This document shows, piece after piece, positions 32,860 to 41,374 of a stretch of 63,239 nt of DNA. This DNA is from Bacillus_CJ salitolerans (GTDB lineage: Bacteria; Bacillota; Bacilli; Bacillales; SA4). Both the position numbers and the translations under genes were made by a program. The notes under the pieces were generated by a model, which ran no database searches, had not been told where the DNA came from, and worked only from the letters and a program-made list of their open reading frames with translations. The first letter of the stretch is position 1. Every line of letters starts with the position of its first letter. The stretch is from positions 1 through 63,239 of the forward strand of contig NZ_JBHUEM010000041.1 in the NCBI RefSeq assembly GCF_042680805.1. The letters are read 5' to 3'.

Positions 32860-34938
32860 ATGGCAAGAGAGTTCTCCTTGGAAAATACTCGTAATATCGG
32901 TATCATGGCTCACATCGATGCTGGTAAAACGACAACTACTGAGCGTGTACTTTATTACACAGGTCGTATCCATAAGATCGGAGAAACACACGAAGGTGCT
33001 TCTCAAATGGACTGGATGGAGCAAGAACAAGAACGTGGTATCACAATTACATCTGCAGCAACAACTGCACAATGGAAGGGTCACCGCGTAAACATCATCG
33101 ATACACCTGGACACGTAGACTTCACAGTTGAGGTTGAACGTTCATTACGTGTACTTGATGGTGCAGTGGCAGTGCTTGATGCTCAATCTGGAGTAGAACC
33201 ACAAACTGAAACAGTTTGGCGTCAAGCTACAACATACGGAGTACCACGTGTAGTATTCGTAAATAAAATGGACAAAATTGGTGCTGACTTCTTATACTCT
33301 GTTGGCACAATTCATGACCGCTTACAAGCTAACGCTGCTCCAATTCAACTTCCGATCGGTGCTGAAGATCAATTCGAAGGTATCATTGACTTAGTTGAAA
33401 TGAATGCAACGTTCTACGGTAATGACTTAGGAACTGATATTCAAGTAGGTGAAATTCCAGCTGAATACATGGATCAAGCTCAAGAATACCGTGAAAAACT
33501 AATTGAATCAGTTGCAGAACTTGATGAAGAATTAATGGAAAGATACCTTGGTGGAGAAGAGATCTCTAACGAGGAACTTAAAGCAGCTATCCGTAAGGGT
33601 GTTGTAAACGTTGAATTCTATCCAGTAATTTGCGGATCTGCATTCAAAAATAAAGGTGTTCAAAAAATGCTAGATGCAGTTATTGACTACCTTCCATCTC
33701 CATTAGATGTACCAGCTATCAAAGGTACACTACCTGATTCAGAGGAAGAAGTAACTCGTCCTTCAAGCGATACTGAGCCTTTCGCAGCTCTTGCGTTCAA
33801 GGTTATGACAGATCCTTATGTAGGAAAGTTAACGTTCTTCCGTGTGTACTCTGGTACATTAAGTTCAGGTTCTTACGTACAAAACTCAACTAAAGGTAAG
33901 CGTGAGCGTGTAGGACGTATTCTTCAAATGCACGCAAACAGCCGTGAAGAAATCTCAATGGTTTACGCGGGTGATATCGCTGCTGCTGTTGGTCTAAAAG
34001 ATACAACGACAGGAGATACACTATGTGATGAAAAAGCACTAGTTATCCTAGAATCAATGAACTTCCCTGAGCCAGTAATTCAATTGTCAGTTGAGCCGAA
34101 GTCTAAAGCAGACCAAGACAAAATGACAACTGCTCTTCAAAAGCTTCAGGAAGAAGATCCAACATTCCGTGCACATACTGACCAAGAAACAGGTCAAACA
34201 ATCATCGCTGGTATGGGTGAGCTTCACTTAGATATCATCGTTGACCGTATGAAGCGTGAATTCAAAGTTGAAGCTAATGTTGGCGCACCTCAGGTTGCTT
34301 ATCGTGAAACTTTCCGTGGTTCTGCGCAAGTAGAAGGTAAGTTTGCACGTCAATCAGGTGGACGTGGACAATACGGACACGTTTGGATTGAATTCTCACC
34401 AAACGAAGAAGGAAAAGGATTTGAATTTGAAAACGGAATTGTTGGGGGAACTGTACCTCGTGAATACATTCCTGCAGTTCAAGCTGGTCTTGAAGATGCA
34501 CTTCAAAATGGTCCTTTATCTGGATTCCCAATGGTAGACATTAAAGCTAGATTATTTGATGGATCTTACCATGACGTTGACTCATCTGAAATGGCGTTTA
34601 AGATCGCTGCTTCTATGGCACTTAAGAACGCTGCATCTAAATGTAGCCCAGTAGTTCTTGAGCCAATCATGAAAGTAGAAGTTGTTATTCCAGAAGAATA
34701 CATGGGAGATATCATGGGTGGTATCACTGCTCGTCGCGGACGTGTAGAAGGTATGGAAGCTCGTGGTAACGCTCAAGTTGTACGTGCAATGGTTCCACTA
34801 TCTGAAATGTTTGGATATGCAACTGCATTACGTTCAAACACACAAGGTCGCGGAGTATTTACAATGCACTTTGATCACTACGAAGATGTTCCAAAGAGCA
34901 TCCAAGAAGAAATCATCAAAAAAAATAAAGGTGAATAA
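32860..34938 (+). CDS. fusA: Elongation factor G
   Basis: EF-G is the GTPase that drives translocation and, with RRF, ribosome recycling. The 692-residue product has the P loop AHIDAGKTTTTE (~19-30), DTPGHVDF (G3), NKMDKIGAD (G4) and domains II-V. GGAAGGAG precedes the ATG. It lies between rpsG and tuf in the classical str order. Confidence 0.97.
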   Translation: MAREFSLENTRNIGIMAHIDAGKTTTTERVLYYTGRIHKIGETHEGASQMDWMEQEQERGITITSAATTAQWKGHRVNIIDTPGHVDFTVEVERSLRVLDGAVAVLDAQSGVEPQTETVWRQATTYGVPRVVFVNKMDKIGADFLYSVGTIHDRLQANAAPIQLPIGAEDQFEGIIDLVEMNATFYGNDLGTDIQVGEIPAEYMDQAQEYREKLIESVAELDEELMERYLGGEEISNEELKAAIRKGVVNVEFYPVICGSAFKNKGVQKMLDAVIDYLPSPLDVPAIKGTLPDSEEEVTRPSSDTEPFAALAFKVMTDPYVGKLTFFRVYSGTLSSGSYVQNSTKGKRERVGRILQMHANSREEISMVYAGDIAAAVGLKDTTTGDTLCDEKALVILESMNFPEPVIQLSVEPKSKADQDKMTTALQKLQEEDPTFRAHTDQETGQTIIAGMGELHLDIIVDRMKREFKVEANVGAPQVAYRETFRGSAQVEGKFARQSGGRGQYGHVWIEFSPNEEGKGFEFENGIVGGTVPREYIPAVQAGLEDALQNGPLSGFPMVDIKARLFDGSYHDVDSSEMAFKIAASMALKNAASKCSPVVLEPIMKVEVVIPEEYMGDIMGGITARRGRVEGMEARGNAQVVRAMVPLSEMFGYATALRSNTQGRGVFTMHFDHYEDVPKSIQEEIIKKNKGE

Positions 34939-34971
34939 TTGATTTTCACCACAAACTAAAGTATAACTACT

Positions 34972-35025
34972 TATGTAAGTCTTGAAAGTGGTCTTGAATA
35001 CTAGGACCCTTTCTCGCATTACATA
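34972..35025 (+). other. Hairpin in the fusA-tuf intergenic leader
   Basis: TATGTAA (34972-34978) pairs with TTACATA (35019-35025), enclosing GAAAG-T-GGTC (34984-34993) with GACC-CTTTC (35005-35013). No T tract follows. It may stabilise or set apart the tuf mRNA; function not known. Confidence 0.45.
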
Positions 35026-35078
35026 CTTATATAATTAGTGATAAAAATTTCACTTAAAATTTAAGGAGGATTTTCGAA

Positions 35079-36269
35079 ATGGGTAAAGAGAAATTCGACC
35101 GTTCAAAACCACATGCTAATATTGGTACAATCGGACACGTTGACCATGGTAAAACTACATTAACTGCTGCTATTACTGTAACTCTACACAAGAAATACGG
35201 AAGAGGAACTGCAATGGCTTATGATCAAATCGATGCTGCGCCAGAAGAAAGAGAGCGTGGAATCACAATCTCAACTGCACACGTTGAGTATGAAACTGAC
35301 AACCGTCACTATGCACACGTTGACTGCCCAGGACATGCTGACTATGTTAAAAACATGATCACTGGTGCTGCTCAAATGGACGGCGGTATCCTAGTAGTAT
35401 CTGCTGCTGACGGCCCAATGCCACAAACTCGTGAACATATCCTATTATCTCGTCAAGTAGGTGTACCTTACCTTGTAGTATTCTTAAACAAGTGTGATAT
35501 GGTAGACGACGAAGAATTATTAGAATTAGTAGAAATGGAAGTTCGTGACCTTCTTTCTGAGTATGACTTCCCAGGTGATGACACTCCAGTTATCCGTGGA
35601 TCTGCTCTTAAGGCTCTTGAAGGTGACGAAGCTTGGATGGAAAAGATCTATGAATTAATGGATGCTGTAGATTCTTACATCCCAACTCCTGAGCGTGACA
35701 CTGAAAAGCCATTCATGATGCCAGTTGAGGATGTATTCTCAATCACTGGTCGTGGAACAGTTGCTACTGGACGTGTAGAGCGTGGAGTAGTTAAAGTAGG
35801 AGACGTTATTGAAATCGTTGGTTTCACTGAAGAGCCAAAATCAACTACTGTAACAGGTGTTGAAATGTTCCGTAAGCTTCTTGACTATGCAGAAGCTGGA
35901 GACAACATTGGAGCTCTATTACGTGGTGTATCTCGTGAAGATATCGAGCGTGGACAAGTATTAGCGAAGCCAAAGTCAATCACTCCACACACTAAGTTCA
36001 AGGCTGAGGTTTACGTATTATCAAAAGAAGAAGGTGGACGTCATACTCCATTCTTCTCAAACTACCGTCCACAATTCTATTTCCGTACTTCTGACATCAC
36101 TGGAATTTGTATGTTACCAGAAGGCGTTGAAATGGTTATGCCTGGCGACAACATCGAAATGACTGTTGAACTAATCGCTCCAATCGCAGTTGAAGAAGGA
36201 ACTAAGTTCTCTATCCGTGAGGGTGGACGTACTGTAGGTGCTGGTGTAGTAGCTTCAATCATGGAGTAA
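35079..36269 (+). CDS. tuf: Elongation factor Tu
   Basis: EF-Tu delivers aminoacyl-tRNA to the ribosome as a GTP complex. The 396-residue product has the P loop GHVDHGKTTL (~18-27), DCPGHADY (G3), NKCDMVDD (G4) and beta-barrel domains 2 and 3. TAAGGAGG precedes the ATG. It ends the str operon with a strong terminator; a gene-free kilobase follows before rpsJ. Confidence 0.98.
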   Translation: MGKEKFDRSKPHANIGTIGHVDHGKTTLTAAITVTLHKKYGRGTAMAYDQIDAAPEERERGITISTAHVEYETDNRHYAHVDCPGHADYVKNMITGAAQMDGGILVVSAADGPMPQTREHILLSRQVGVPYLVVFLNKCDMVDDEELLELVEMEVRDLLSEYDFPGDDTPVIRGSALKALEGDEAWMEKIYELMDAVDSYIPTPERDTEKPFMMPVEDVFSITGRGTVATGRVERGVVKVGDVIEIVGFTEEPKSTTVTGVEMFRKLLDYAEAGDNIGALLRGVSREDIERGQVLAKPKSITPHTKFKAEVYVLSKEEGGRHTPFFSNYRPQFYFRTSDITGICMLPEGVEMVMPGDNIEMTVELIAPIAVEEGTKFSIREGGRTVGAGVVASIME

Positions 36270-36282
36270 TTCATTAATAAAG

Positions 36283-36310
36283 ACAGATGCCATTGTGCAT
36301 CTGTTTTTTT
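36283..36310 (+). terminator. Intrinsic terminator after tuf
   Basis: ACAGATGC (36283-36290) pairs perfectly with GCATCTGT (36297-36304) around CATTGT, followed by T6-7. Confidence 0.92.
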
Positions 36311-36485
36311 ATTTGAAGAATGGAAAGTTGAAATGTTTTAGTTCCATATTCATAATTATATTATTTCGTATTCCATCTCCAGTGGGTTCAGTAAGTATAA
36401 GTCTCCTGATCATAGAAAAGACAGTGCTTATTACTTTTGATCCTAATCATGAACCTAGTAAATCGGAGGTTCTGTAACTATAAAA

Positions 36486-36671
36486 GTTGCTGATTATATT
36501 AGGATAGTAGCTGATAAATGATTTGAAGTTGATGATAAGTTTAGGGAAGTTGCTATTAACCGAAAAAGTTGATGATAAATAGCAAAGTGTTGCTGATAAA
36601 TACAGGAAGTTGCTGATATTTTGCCATGAGTTGCTGATAAAATTAATAAAGTTACTATAAGACTTCAAAAA
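36486..36671. repeat. ~21-bp tandem array with GTTGCTGATAAA core
   Basis: About nine units start at 36486, 36507, 36528, 36549, 36568, 36589, 36609, 36630 and 36651, with spacings of 21, 21, 21, 19, 21, 20, 21 and 21. Each begins with GTTGCTGATAAA or a close variant and continues with ~9 variable bases. Read as codons a unit would give V-A-D-K plus three variable residues, but stops (for example TGA, TAG) and the 19- and 20-bp units break the frame, so it is not a current gene. Confidence 0.88.
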
Positions 36672-37029
36672 TGAAAAAGAAAAATCACATATTTTTTGCT
36701 ATGATAGCAAGATTTCCTCTAAAATGACCTTTTCCATAAAAACTTATCTTCGAAAACACAAAAAGTAACTCAAATTAAGCTAAAAAAGTTGTTTTCTAAC
36801 GAAATCAAATGGACCAAAGAACTTTGAACAAGCCAATATTTTCTAACTCATAAAACTCCTTTTGTTATCGAAGGATGAATCGAAAAAAGAGTGTAACATT
36901 TTATGATAATATCCAATAAAGACCTAGCGTCACCTCATAAAATGAATACTCTTTAAAATAGTTTCTTCTATTATATATAAACGCAAAACCCTTATAGAAA
37001 ATTACTAGAAATTAGAATCTCATCTTCTA

Positions 37030-37058
37030 TTGCGTTTATAAATTATAGATTGTATAAT
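37030..37058 (+). promoter_or_regulatory. Upstream promoter of the S10 operon
   Basis: TTGCGT (37030-37035) and TATAAT (37053-37058) are 17 bp apart. The -35 hexamer lies in the right arm of an 11-bp inverted repeat (TATAAACGCAA / TTGCGTTTATA). Confidence 0.6.
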
Positions 37059-37096
37059 ATCAAAAGTGCGCATAACTGAAATTATTCATGTTTTTG

Positions 37097-37125
37097 TTGC
37101 ATTCATCATTATTTTTTTATATAAT
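37097..37125 (+). promoter_or_regulatory. Downstream promoter of the S10 operon
   Basis: TTGCAT (37097-37102) and TATAAT (37120-37125) are 17 bp apart, about 130 bp before rpsJ. The transcript would begin with a leader containing ACAC(37171-37174)/GTGT(37196-37199) pairing around GGCCGCTTTGCCATGGC. Confidence 0.7.
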
Positions 37126-37255
37126 AGACAATGTTGGTCTTTGACTGCGATGATGTGGAAGGTTGCTGATACACCCGGCCGCTTTGCCATGGCGAGTGTA
37201 AGGAAATTTCCACTGAGAACTGTCTATGTAAAATAGGCGAAAAGGAGGGAAAATA

Positions 37256-37564
37256 ATGGCAAAAGAAAAAATTCGTATCCGTTTAAAAGCTTATGATCAC
37301 CGTATTCTTGATCAGTCTGCAGAAAAGATTGTTGAAACTGCAAAGCGTTCTGGTGCTAGTGTTTCAGGACCTATTCCGTTACCAACTGAAAAGTCTGTAT
37401 ACACAATCTTACGTGCGGTTCATAAGTATAAGGATTCTCGTGAGCAATTCGAAATGCGTACACATAAGCGTCTAATCGACATCGTGAATCCAACACCACA
37501 AACGGTGGATTCTCTAATGAGATTAGATTTACCATCTGGTGTAGATATTGAAATCAAACTTTAA
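37256..37564 (+). CDS. rpsJ: Ribosomal protein S10
   Basis: S10 is a 30S head protein that, as NusE, also takes part in antitermination with NusB. The 102-residue product is standard, with RIRLKAYDHRILDQSAEKIV near the N terminus. AAAGGAGGG precedes the ATG. First gene of the S10-spc-alpha supercluster, driven by two promoters. Confidence 0.97.
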   Translation: MAKEKIRIRLKAYDHRILDQSAEKIVETAKRSGASVSGPIPLPTEKSVYTILRAVHKYKDSREQFEMRTHKRLIDIVNPTPQTVDSLMRLDLPSGVDIEIKL

Positions 37565-37600
37565 TAAATCATGTAAAAGTATTATAGGAGGTGTGACGAA

Positions 37601-38224
37601 ATGACCAAAGGAATCTTAGGAAGAAAGATCGGTATGACGCAAGTGTTCACTGAAAATGGCAACCTTGTAGCTGTAACTGTAATCGAAGCTGCGCCAAACG
37701 TAGTTTTACAAAAGAAAACTTCTGAAACTGATGGTTATGAAGCGATTCAGTTAGGATTTGACGATTTAAAAGAAAATCGTGCAAACAAGCCAGAAAAGGG
37801 CCATGCAGTAAAGGCAAACACTGCACCTAAGCGCTTCATCCGTGAATTACGTGGAACTTCAGAACTAGAAGTTGGTCAGGAAGTCAAAGTTGATATTTTC
37901 GCAGAAGGCGATTTAGTAGATGTAACAGGTATTTCTAAAGGGAAAGGTTTCCAAGGTTCAATTAAGCGCCATGGACAATCACGTGGACCAATGTCTCACG
38001 GTTCTCGTTACCATCGTCGCCCAGGTTCTATGGGACCTATCGCTCCAAACCGTGTTCTTAAAGGTAAAGCGTTACCTGGACAAATGGGTGGAGAAAGAAT
38101 TACTGTTCAAAACTTAGAAATCGTTAAAGTTGATACTGAACGTAACTTATTATTAGTTAAAGGTAATGTACCTGGAGCTAAAAAAGCACTTGTAACTGTA
38201 AGAGGTGCGGTAAAAGCAAACTAA
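37601..38224 (+). CDS. rplC: Ribosomal protein L3
   Basis: L3 is an early assembly protein near the peptidyl-transferase centre and, in Bacillus, an activator of Mini-III processing of 23S rRNA (mrnC is in this window). 207 residues; the conserved loop GKGFQGSIKRHGQSRGPMSH (~126-145) is present. 36 nt after rpsJ with AGGAGGTG. Confidence 0.97.
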   Translation: MTKGILGRKIGMTQVFTENGNLVAVTVIEAAPNVVLQKKTSETDGYEAIQLGFDDLKENRANKPEKGHAVKANTAPKRFIRELRGTSELEVGQEVKVDIFAEGDLVDVTGISKGKGFQGSIKRHGQSRGPMSHGSRYHRRPGSMGPIAPNRVLKGKALPGQMGGERITVQNLEIVKVDTERNLLLVKGNVPGAKKALVTVRGAVKAN

Positions 38225-38248
38225 TTTTGTCGGAAAGGAGGAGTACAA

Positions 38249-38872
38249 ATGCCAAAAGTTGCATTGTATAGCCAAACTGGTTCTACTGTAGGAGAAATCG
38301 AGTTAAATGATTCTATCTTCGGTATTGAGCCAAATGAAAATGTATTATTTGATGCAGTTATTATGCAAAGAGCATCCTTGCGTCAAGGATCTCACAAAGT
38401 AAAAAATCGTTCTGAAGTGCGTGGCGGTGGACGTAAACCATGGCGTCAAAAGGGTACTGGTCGTGCTCGTCAAGGTTCAATCCGTTCTCCACAATGGCGT
38501 GGTGGTGGTATCGTATTCGGTCCAACTCCAAGAAGCTACAGCTTCAAATTACCTAAAAAAGTACGCCGTTTAGCTATTAAATCTGCTTTATCATCTAAAG
38601 TACGTGAAGAAAACATCTTAGTACTTGATAATTTAACACTTGCTGCTCCAAAAACTAAGGAAATGGCATCTGTATTAAAAGGTTTAAACGTTGATAGAAA
38701 GGCACTAATCGTTACTAGTGATGTAAACGAAGCGGTAGCTTTATCTGCACGTAACCTACCTGGAATTACAGTTGTTGAAGCAAGCGGAATTAGCGTTCTT
38801 GACGTTTTAAACCATGATAAGCTTTTAATGACTAAAGCTGCGGTGGAAAAAGTAGAGGAGGTGCTTGCATAA
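38249..38872 (+). CDS. rplD: Ribosomal protein L4
   Basis: L4 lines the peptide exit tunnel; changes in its loop give macrolide resistance. 207 residues, with the tunnel loop RGGGRKPWRQKGTGRARQGS (~60-79) of ordinary sequence. GGAAAGGAGG precedes the ATG. Its last base overlaps the rplW start (TAATG), implying coupled translation. Confidence 0.97.
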   Translation: MPKVALYSQTGSTVGEIELNDSIFGIEPNENVLFDAVIMQRASLRQGSHKVKNRSEVRGGGRKPWRQKGTGRARQGSIRSPQWRGGGIVFGPTPRSYSFKLPKKVRRLAIKSALSSKVREENILVLDNLTLAAPKTKEMASVLKGLNVDRKALIVTSDVNEAVALSARNLPGITVVEASGISVLDVLNHDKLLMTKAAVEKVEEVLA

Positions 38873-39159
38873 TGAAAGATCCTCGTGATATTATTAAGCG
38901 CCCTGTTATTACTGAACGTACTGCTGACTTAATGGCTGAAAAGAAGTACACTTTCGAAGTGGACGTGAAAGCTAACAAGACACAGGTGAAAGATGCTATC
39001 GAAGAAATCTTTAACGTTAAAGTAGAAAAAGTGAATGTTCAAAACTATAAAGGTAAGTTCAAGCGTATGGGTCGTCACAGCGGTTATACAAACCGTCGTA
39101 GAAAGGCAATCGTAACACTTACTGCTGATAGCAAAGAACTAGAATTCTTCGAAGTTTAA
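38872..39159 (+). CDS. rplW: Ribosomal protein L23
   Basis: L23 sits at the tunnel exit and docks trigger factor and SRP. 95 residues, starting MKDPRDIIKRPVITE, with the loop NYKGKFKRMGRHSGYTNRRRKA. The ATG overlaps the rplD stop by one base, with GTAGAGGAGGTG inside rplD as its binding site. Confidence 0.96.
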   Translation: MKDPRDIIKRPVITERTADLMAEKKYTFEVDVKANKTQVKDAIEEIFNVKVEKVNVQNYKGKFKRMGRHSGYTNRRRKAIVTLTADSKELEFFEV

Positions 39160-39186
39160 TTCTTTTAGAGAAGGAGGGAAACTAAA

Positions 39187-40017
39187 ATGGCGATTAAGAA
39201 ATACAAACCAACCACTAATGGTCGTCGTGGCATGACAGTATCTGATTTCGCTGAAATCACTACTGATAAGCCGGAAAAATCATTATTAGCGCCTTTAAGC
39301 AAAAAGGCTGGTCGTAACAACCAAGGTAAAATCACTGTGCGTCATCAAGGTGGCGGACATAAGCGTCAATACCGTATTATTGACTTCAAACGTAATAAAG
39401 ATGGTATACCAGGACGCGTTGCTACAATCGAGTATGATCCTAACCGTTCTGCGAACATCGCATTAATTAACTATGCTGATGGGGAAAAGCGTTACATCCT
39501 AGCTCCAAAAGGTTTACAAGTAGGACTAGAAGTAATGAGCGGACCTGAAGCAGATATTAAAGTAGGTAACGCATTACCACTTGCTAACATTCCAGTGGGT
39601 ACTGTTATCCATAACATCGAACTTAAGGCTGGTAAGGGTGGACAATTAGTTCGTTCTGCTGGAACTTCTGCTCAAGTGTTAGGTAAAGAAGGTAAATACG
39701 TGCTTGTTCGTTTATCTTCTGGTGAAGTACGTATGATTCTTGCTACTTGCCGTGCTTCAATCGGTCAAGTTGGAAATGAACAACACGAACTAATCAAGAT
39801 CGGTAAAGCAGGTCGTTCTCGTTGGTTAGGTAAGCGCCCTACTGTTCGTGGATCTGTTATGAACCCGAATGATCACCCACACGGTGGTGGTGAAGGTCGT
39901 TCTCCAATCGGACGTAAGTCTCCAATGACTCCATGGGGTAAACCAACTCTTGGATTCAAGACTCGTAAGAAAAAGAACAAGTCTGATAAGTTTATCGTTC
40001 GTCGTCGTAAAAAATAA
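39187..40017 (+). CDS. rplB: Ribosomal protein L2
   Basis: L2 is a core 50S protein needed for subunit association and peptidyl transfer. 276 residues, with the C-terminal conserved MNPNDHPHGGGEGRSPIG (~221-238) containing the functionally important histidine. 27 nt after rplW with GAAGGAGG. Confidence 0.97.
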   Translation: MAIKKYKPTTNGRRGMTVSDFAEITTDKPEKSLLAPLSKKAGRNNQGKITVRHQGGGHKRQYRIIDFKRNKDGIPGRVATIEYDPNRSANIALINYADGEKRYILAPKGLQVGLEVMSGPEADIKVGNALPLANIPVGTVIHNIELKAGKGGQLVRSAGTSAQVLGKEGKYVLVRLSSGEVRMILATCRASIGQVGNEQHELIKIGKAGRSRWLGKRPTVRGSVMNPNDHPHGGGEGRSPIGRKSPMTPWGKPTLGFKTRKKKNKSDKFIVRRRKK

Positions 40018-40074
40018 CGTGGTAGCCTTGCGGTTCTTAAGAACCGTGGGTCAATCACGAAGGGAGGTTCAAAT

Positions 40075-40353
40075 ATGGGTCGCAGCTTGAAAAAAGGACC
40101 TTTTGTGGATGATCATTTAATGAAGAAAGTTGAAGCTATGAACGAAACTGAAAAGAAGCAAGTTATTAAAACTTGGTCTCGTCGTTCTACAATCTTCCCT
40201 CAGTTCATTGGTCACACAATCGCTGTATATGATGGCCGTAAACATGTACCGGTATATGTTACTGAAGACATGGTAGGACATAAATTAGGTGAATTCGCAC
40301 CTACACGTACGTACAAAGGTCACGATAGTGACGATAAGAAAACAAGACGTTAA
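40075..40353 (+). CDS. rpsS: Ribosomal protein S19
   Basis: S19 binds the 30S head and contacts S13 and the A-site region. 92 residues with RSLKKGPFVDDHLMKKV at the start and the FAPTRTYKGH C-terminal motif. The 57-nt gap from rplB contains a CGGTTCTTAAGAACCG hairpin (40031-40046) and AGGGAGG. Confidence 0.97.
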   Translation: MGRSLKKGPFVDDHLMKKVEAMNETEKKQVIKTWSRRSTIFPQFIGHTIAVYDGRKHVPVYVTEDMVGHKLGEFAPTRTYKGHDSDDKKTRR

Positions 40354-40370
40354 TGAGAGGAGGCATCTTG

Positions 40371-40712
40371 ATGCAAGCGAAAGCAGTAGCTAGAACAGTT
40401 CGTATTGCTCCTCGTAAAGTACGCTTAGTAGTAGATTTAATTCGAGGAAAGCAAGTAGGCGAAGCAATTTCGATTCTGCGCCATACACAAAAAGCTGCAT
40501 CTCCAGTTGTTGAGAAGGTTTTAAACTCTGCAATGGCGAATGCTGAACATAATTATGAAATGGAAGTTAGCAACCTAGTTGTAACTCAAGCTTTTGTTGA
40601 CGAAGGTCCGACGCTTAAGCGTTTCCGTCCACGTGCAATGGGACGTGCAAGTGCAATAAATAAGCGCACAAGTCACATTACGATCGTATTATCAGAAAAG
40701 AAGGAGGGATAA
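40371..40712 (+). CDS. rplV: Ribosomal protein L22
   Basis: L22 reaches into the exit tunnel; its hairpin is a macrolide-resistance site. I start at ATG 40371 (MQAKAVARTVRIAPRK), after GAGAGGAGG, giving the expected 113 residues; an upstream in-frame ATG overlaps the rpsS stop and the binding site. The tunnel hairpin RPRAMGRASAINKRTSH is intact. Confidence 0.95.
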   Translation: MQAKAVARTVRIAPRKVRLVVDLIRGKQVGEAISILRHTQKAASPVVEKVLNSAMANAEHNYEMEVSNLVVTQAFVDEGPTLKRFRPRAMGRASAINKRTSHITIVLSEKKEG

Positions 40713-40715
40713 GCT

Positions 40716-41372
40716 GTGGGTCAAAAGGTTAATCCTGTCGGTCTGCGTGTTGGTATTATCCGCGATTGGGAATCCAAATGGTACGCTGGTAAAGACTATG
40801 CAGATCTATTACATGAAGATATTAAAATCCGTGAGTATGTATCAAAGCGTTTAGCTGATGCATCAGTTTCAAAAATTGAAATCGAACGTGCGGCAAACCG
40901 TGTAAACATTACTGTTCACACAGCGAAGCCAGGAATGGTTATTGGTAAAGGTGGTTCTGAAGTCGAAGCACTTCGTAAAGCACTTAACCAATTAACAAAC
41001 AAGCGTGTTCATATTAATATTATGGAAATCAAGAGAGCGGATGTTGATGCTCAATTAGTAGCTGAAAACATTGCTCGTCAACTTGAAAACCGTGTTTCAT
41101 TCCGTCGTGCACAAAAGCAAGCGATTCAACGTGCTATGAGAGCTGGAGCTCAAGGTATCAAAACAATGGTATCTGGTCGTCTAGGTGGCGCAGACATCGC
41201 TCGTTCTGAATCTTACAGTGAAGGTACTGTTCCACTTCATACACTTCGCGCTGACATTGATTATGCAACAGCAGAAGCTGACACAACATATGGTAAGCTT
41301 GGAGTAAAAGTATGGATTTATCGTGGTGAAGTTCTTCCTACTAGAAAGAAAGAAGCGGAAGGAGGAAAATAA
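40716..41372 (+). CDS. rpsC: Ribosomal protein S3
   Basis: S3 forms part of the mRNA entry channel with helicase activity. 218 residues from GTG 40716 (GQKVNPVGLRVG), with the KH domain motif VIGKGGSEVEALR (~75-87). It begins 3 nt after rplV, with AAGGAGGG inside the end of that gene. Confidence 0.96.
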   Translation: MGQKVNPVGLRVGIIRDWESKWYAGKDYADLLHEDIKIREYVSKRLADASVSKIEIERAANRVNITVHTAKPGMVIGKGGSEVEALRKALNQLTNKRVHINIMEIKRADVDAQLVAENIARQLENRVSFRRAQKQAIQRAMRAGAQGIKTMVSGRLGGADIARSESYSEGTVPLHTLRADIDYATAEADTTYGKLGVKVWIYRGEVLPTRKKEAEGGK

Positions 41373-41374
41373 TT

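Larger units (their letters stand above)
36311..37255. other. Gene-free kilobase between tuf and rpsJ
   Basis: I find no credible gene in this ~945-bp AT-rich region; short open frames lack ribosome binding sites and family resemblance. It holds a ~21-bp tandem array (36486-36671), an AT-rich stretch (36672-36975) with nothing I recognise, an 11-bp inverted repeat (36976-36986 with 37030-37040), two promoters for the S10 operon and the rpsJ leader. In B. subtilis a hydrolase-like gene (ybaC) lies at this site, so a gene may have been lost here. Confidence 0.6.

Noticed and set aside
32639..33091. 150-codon plus-strand open frame
   Set aside because: It overlaps the end of rpsG and the start of fusA in another frame; no ribosome binding site of its own.
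36295..36477. 60-codon plus-strand open frame after tuf
   Set aside because: It starts inside the tuf terminator, has no ribosome binding site and no recognisable family.
36486..36671. CRISPR array or coding heptad-repeat gene
   Set aside because: Blocks are too short for CRISPR; as a gene it would contain several stops and frame-breaking 19- and 20-bp units and has no ribosome binding site.
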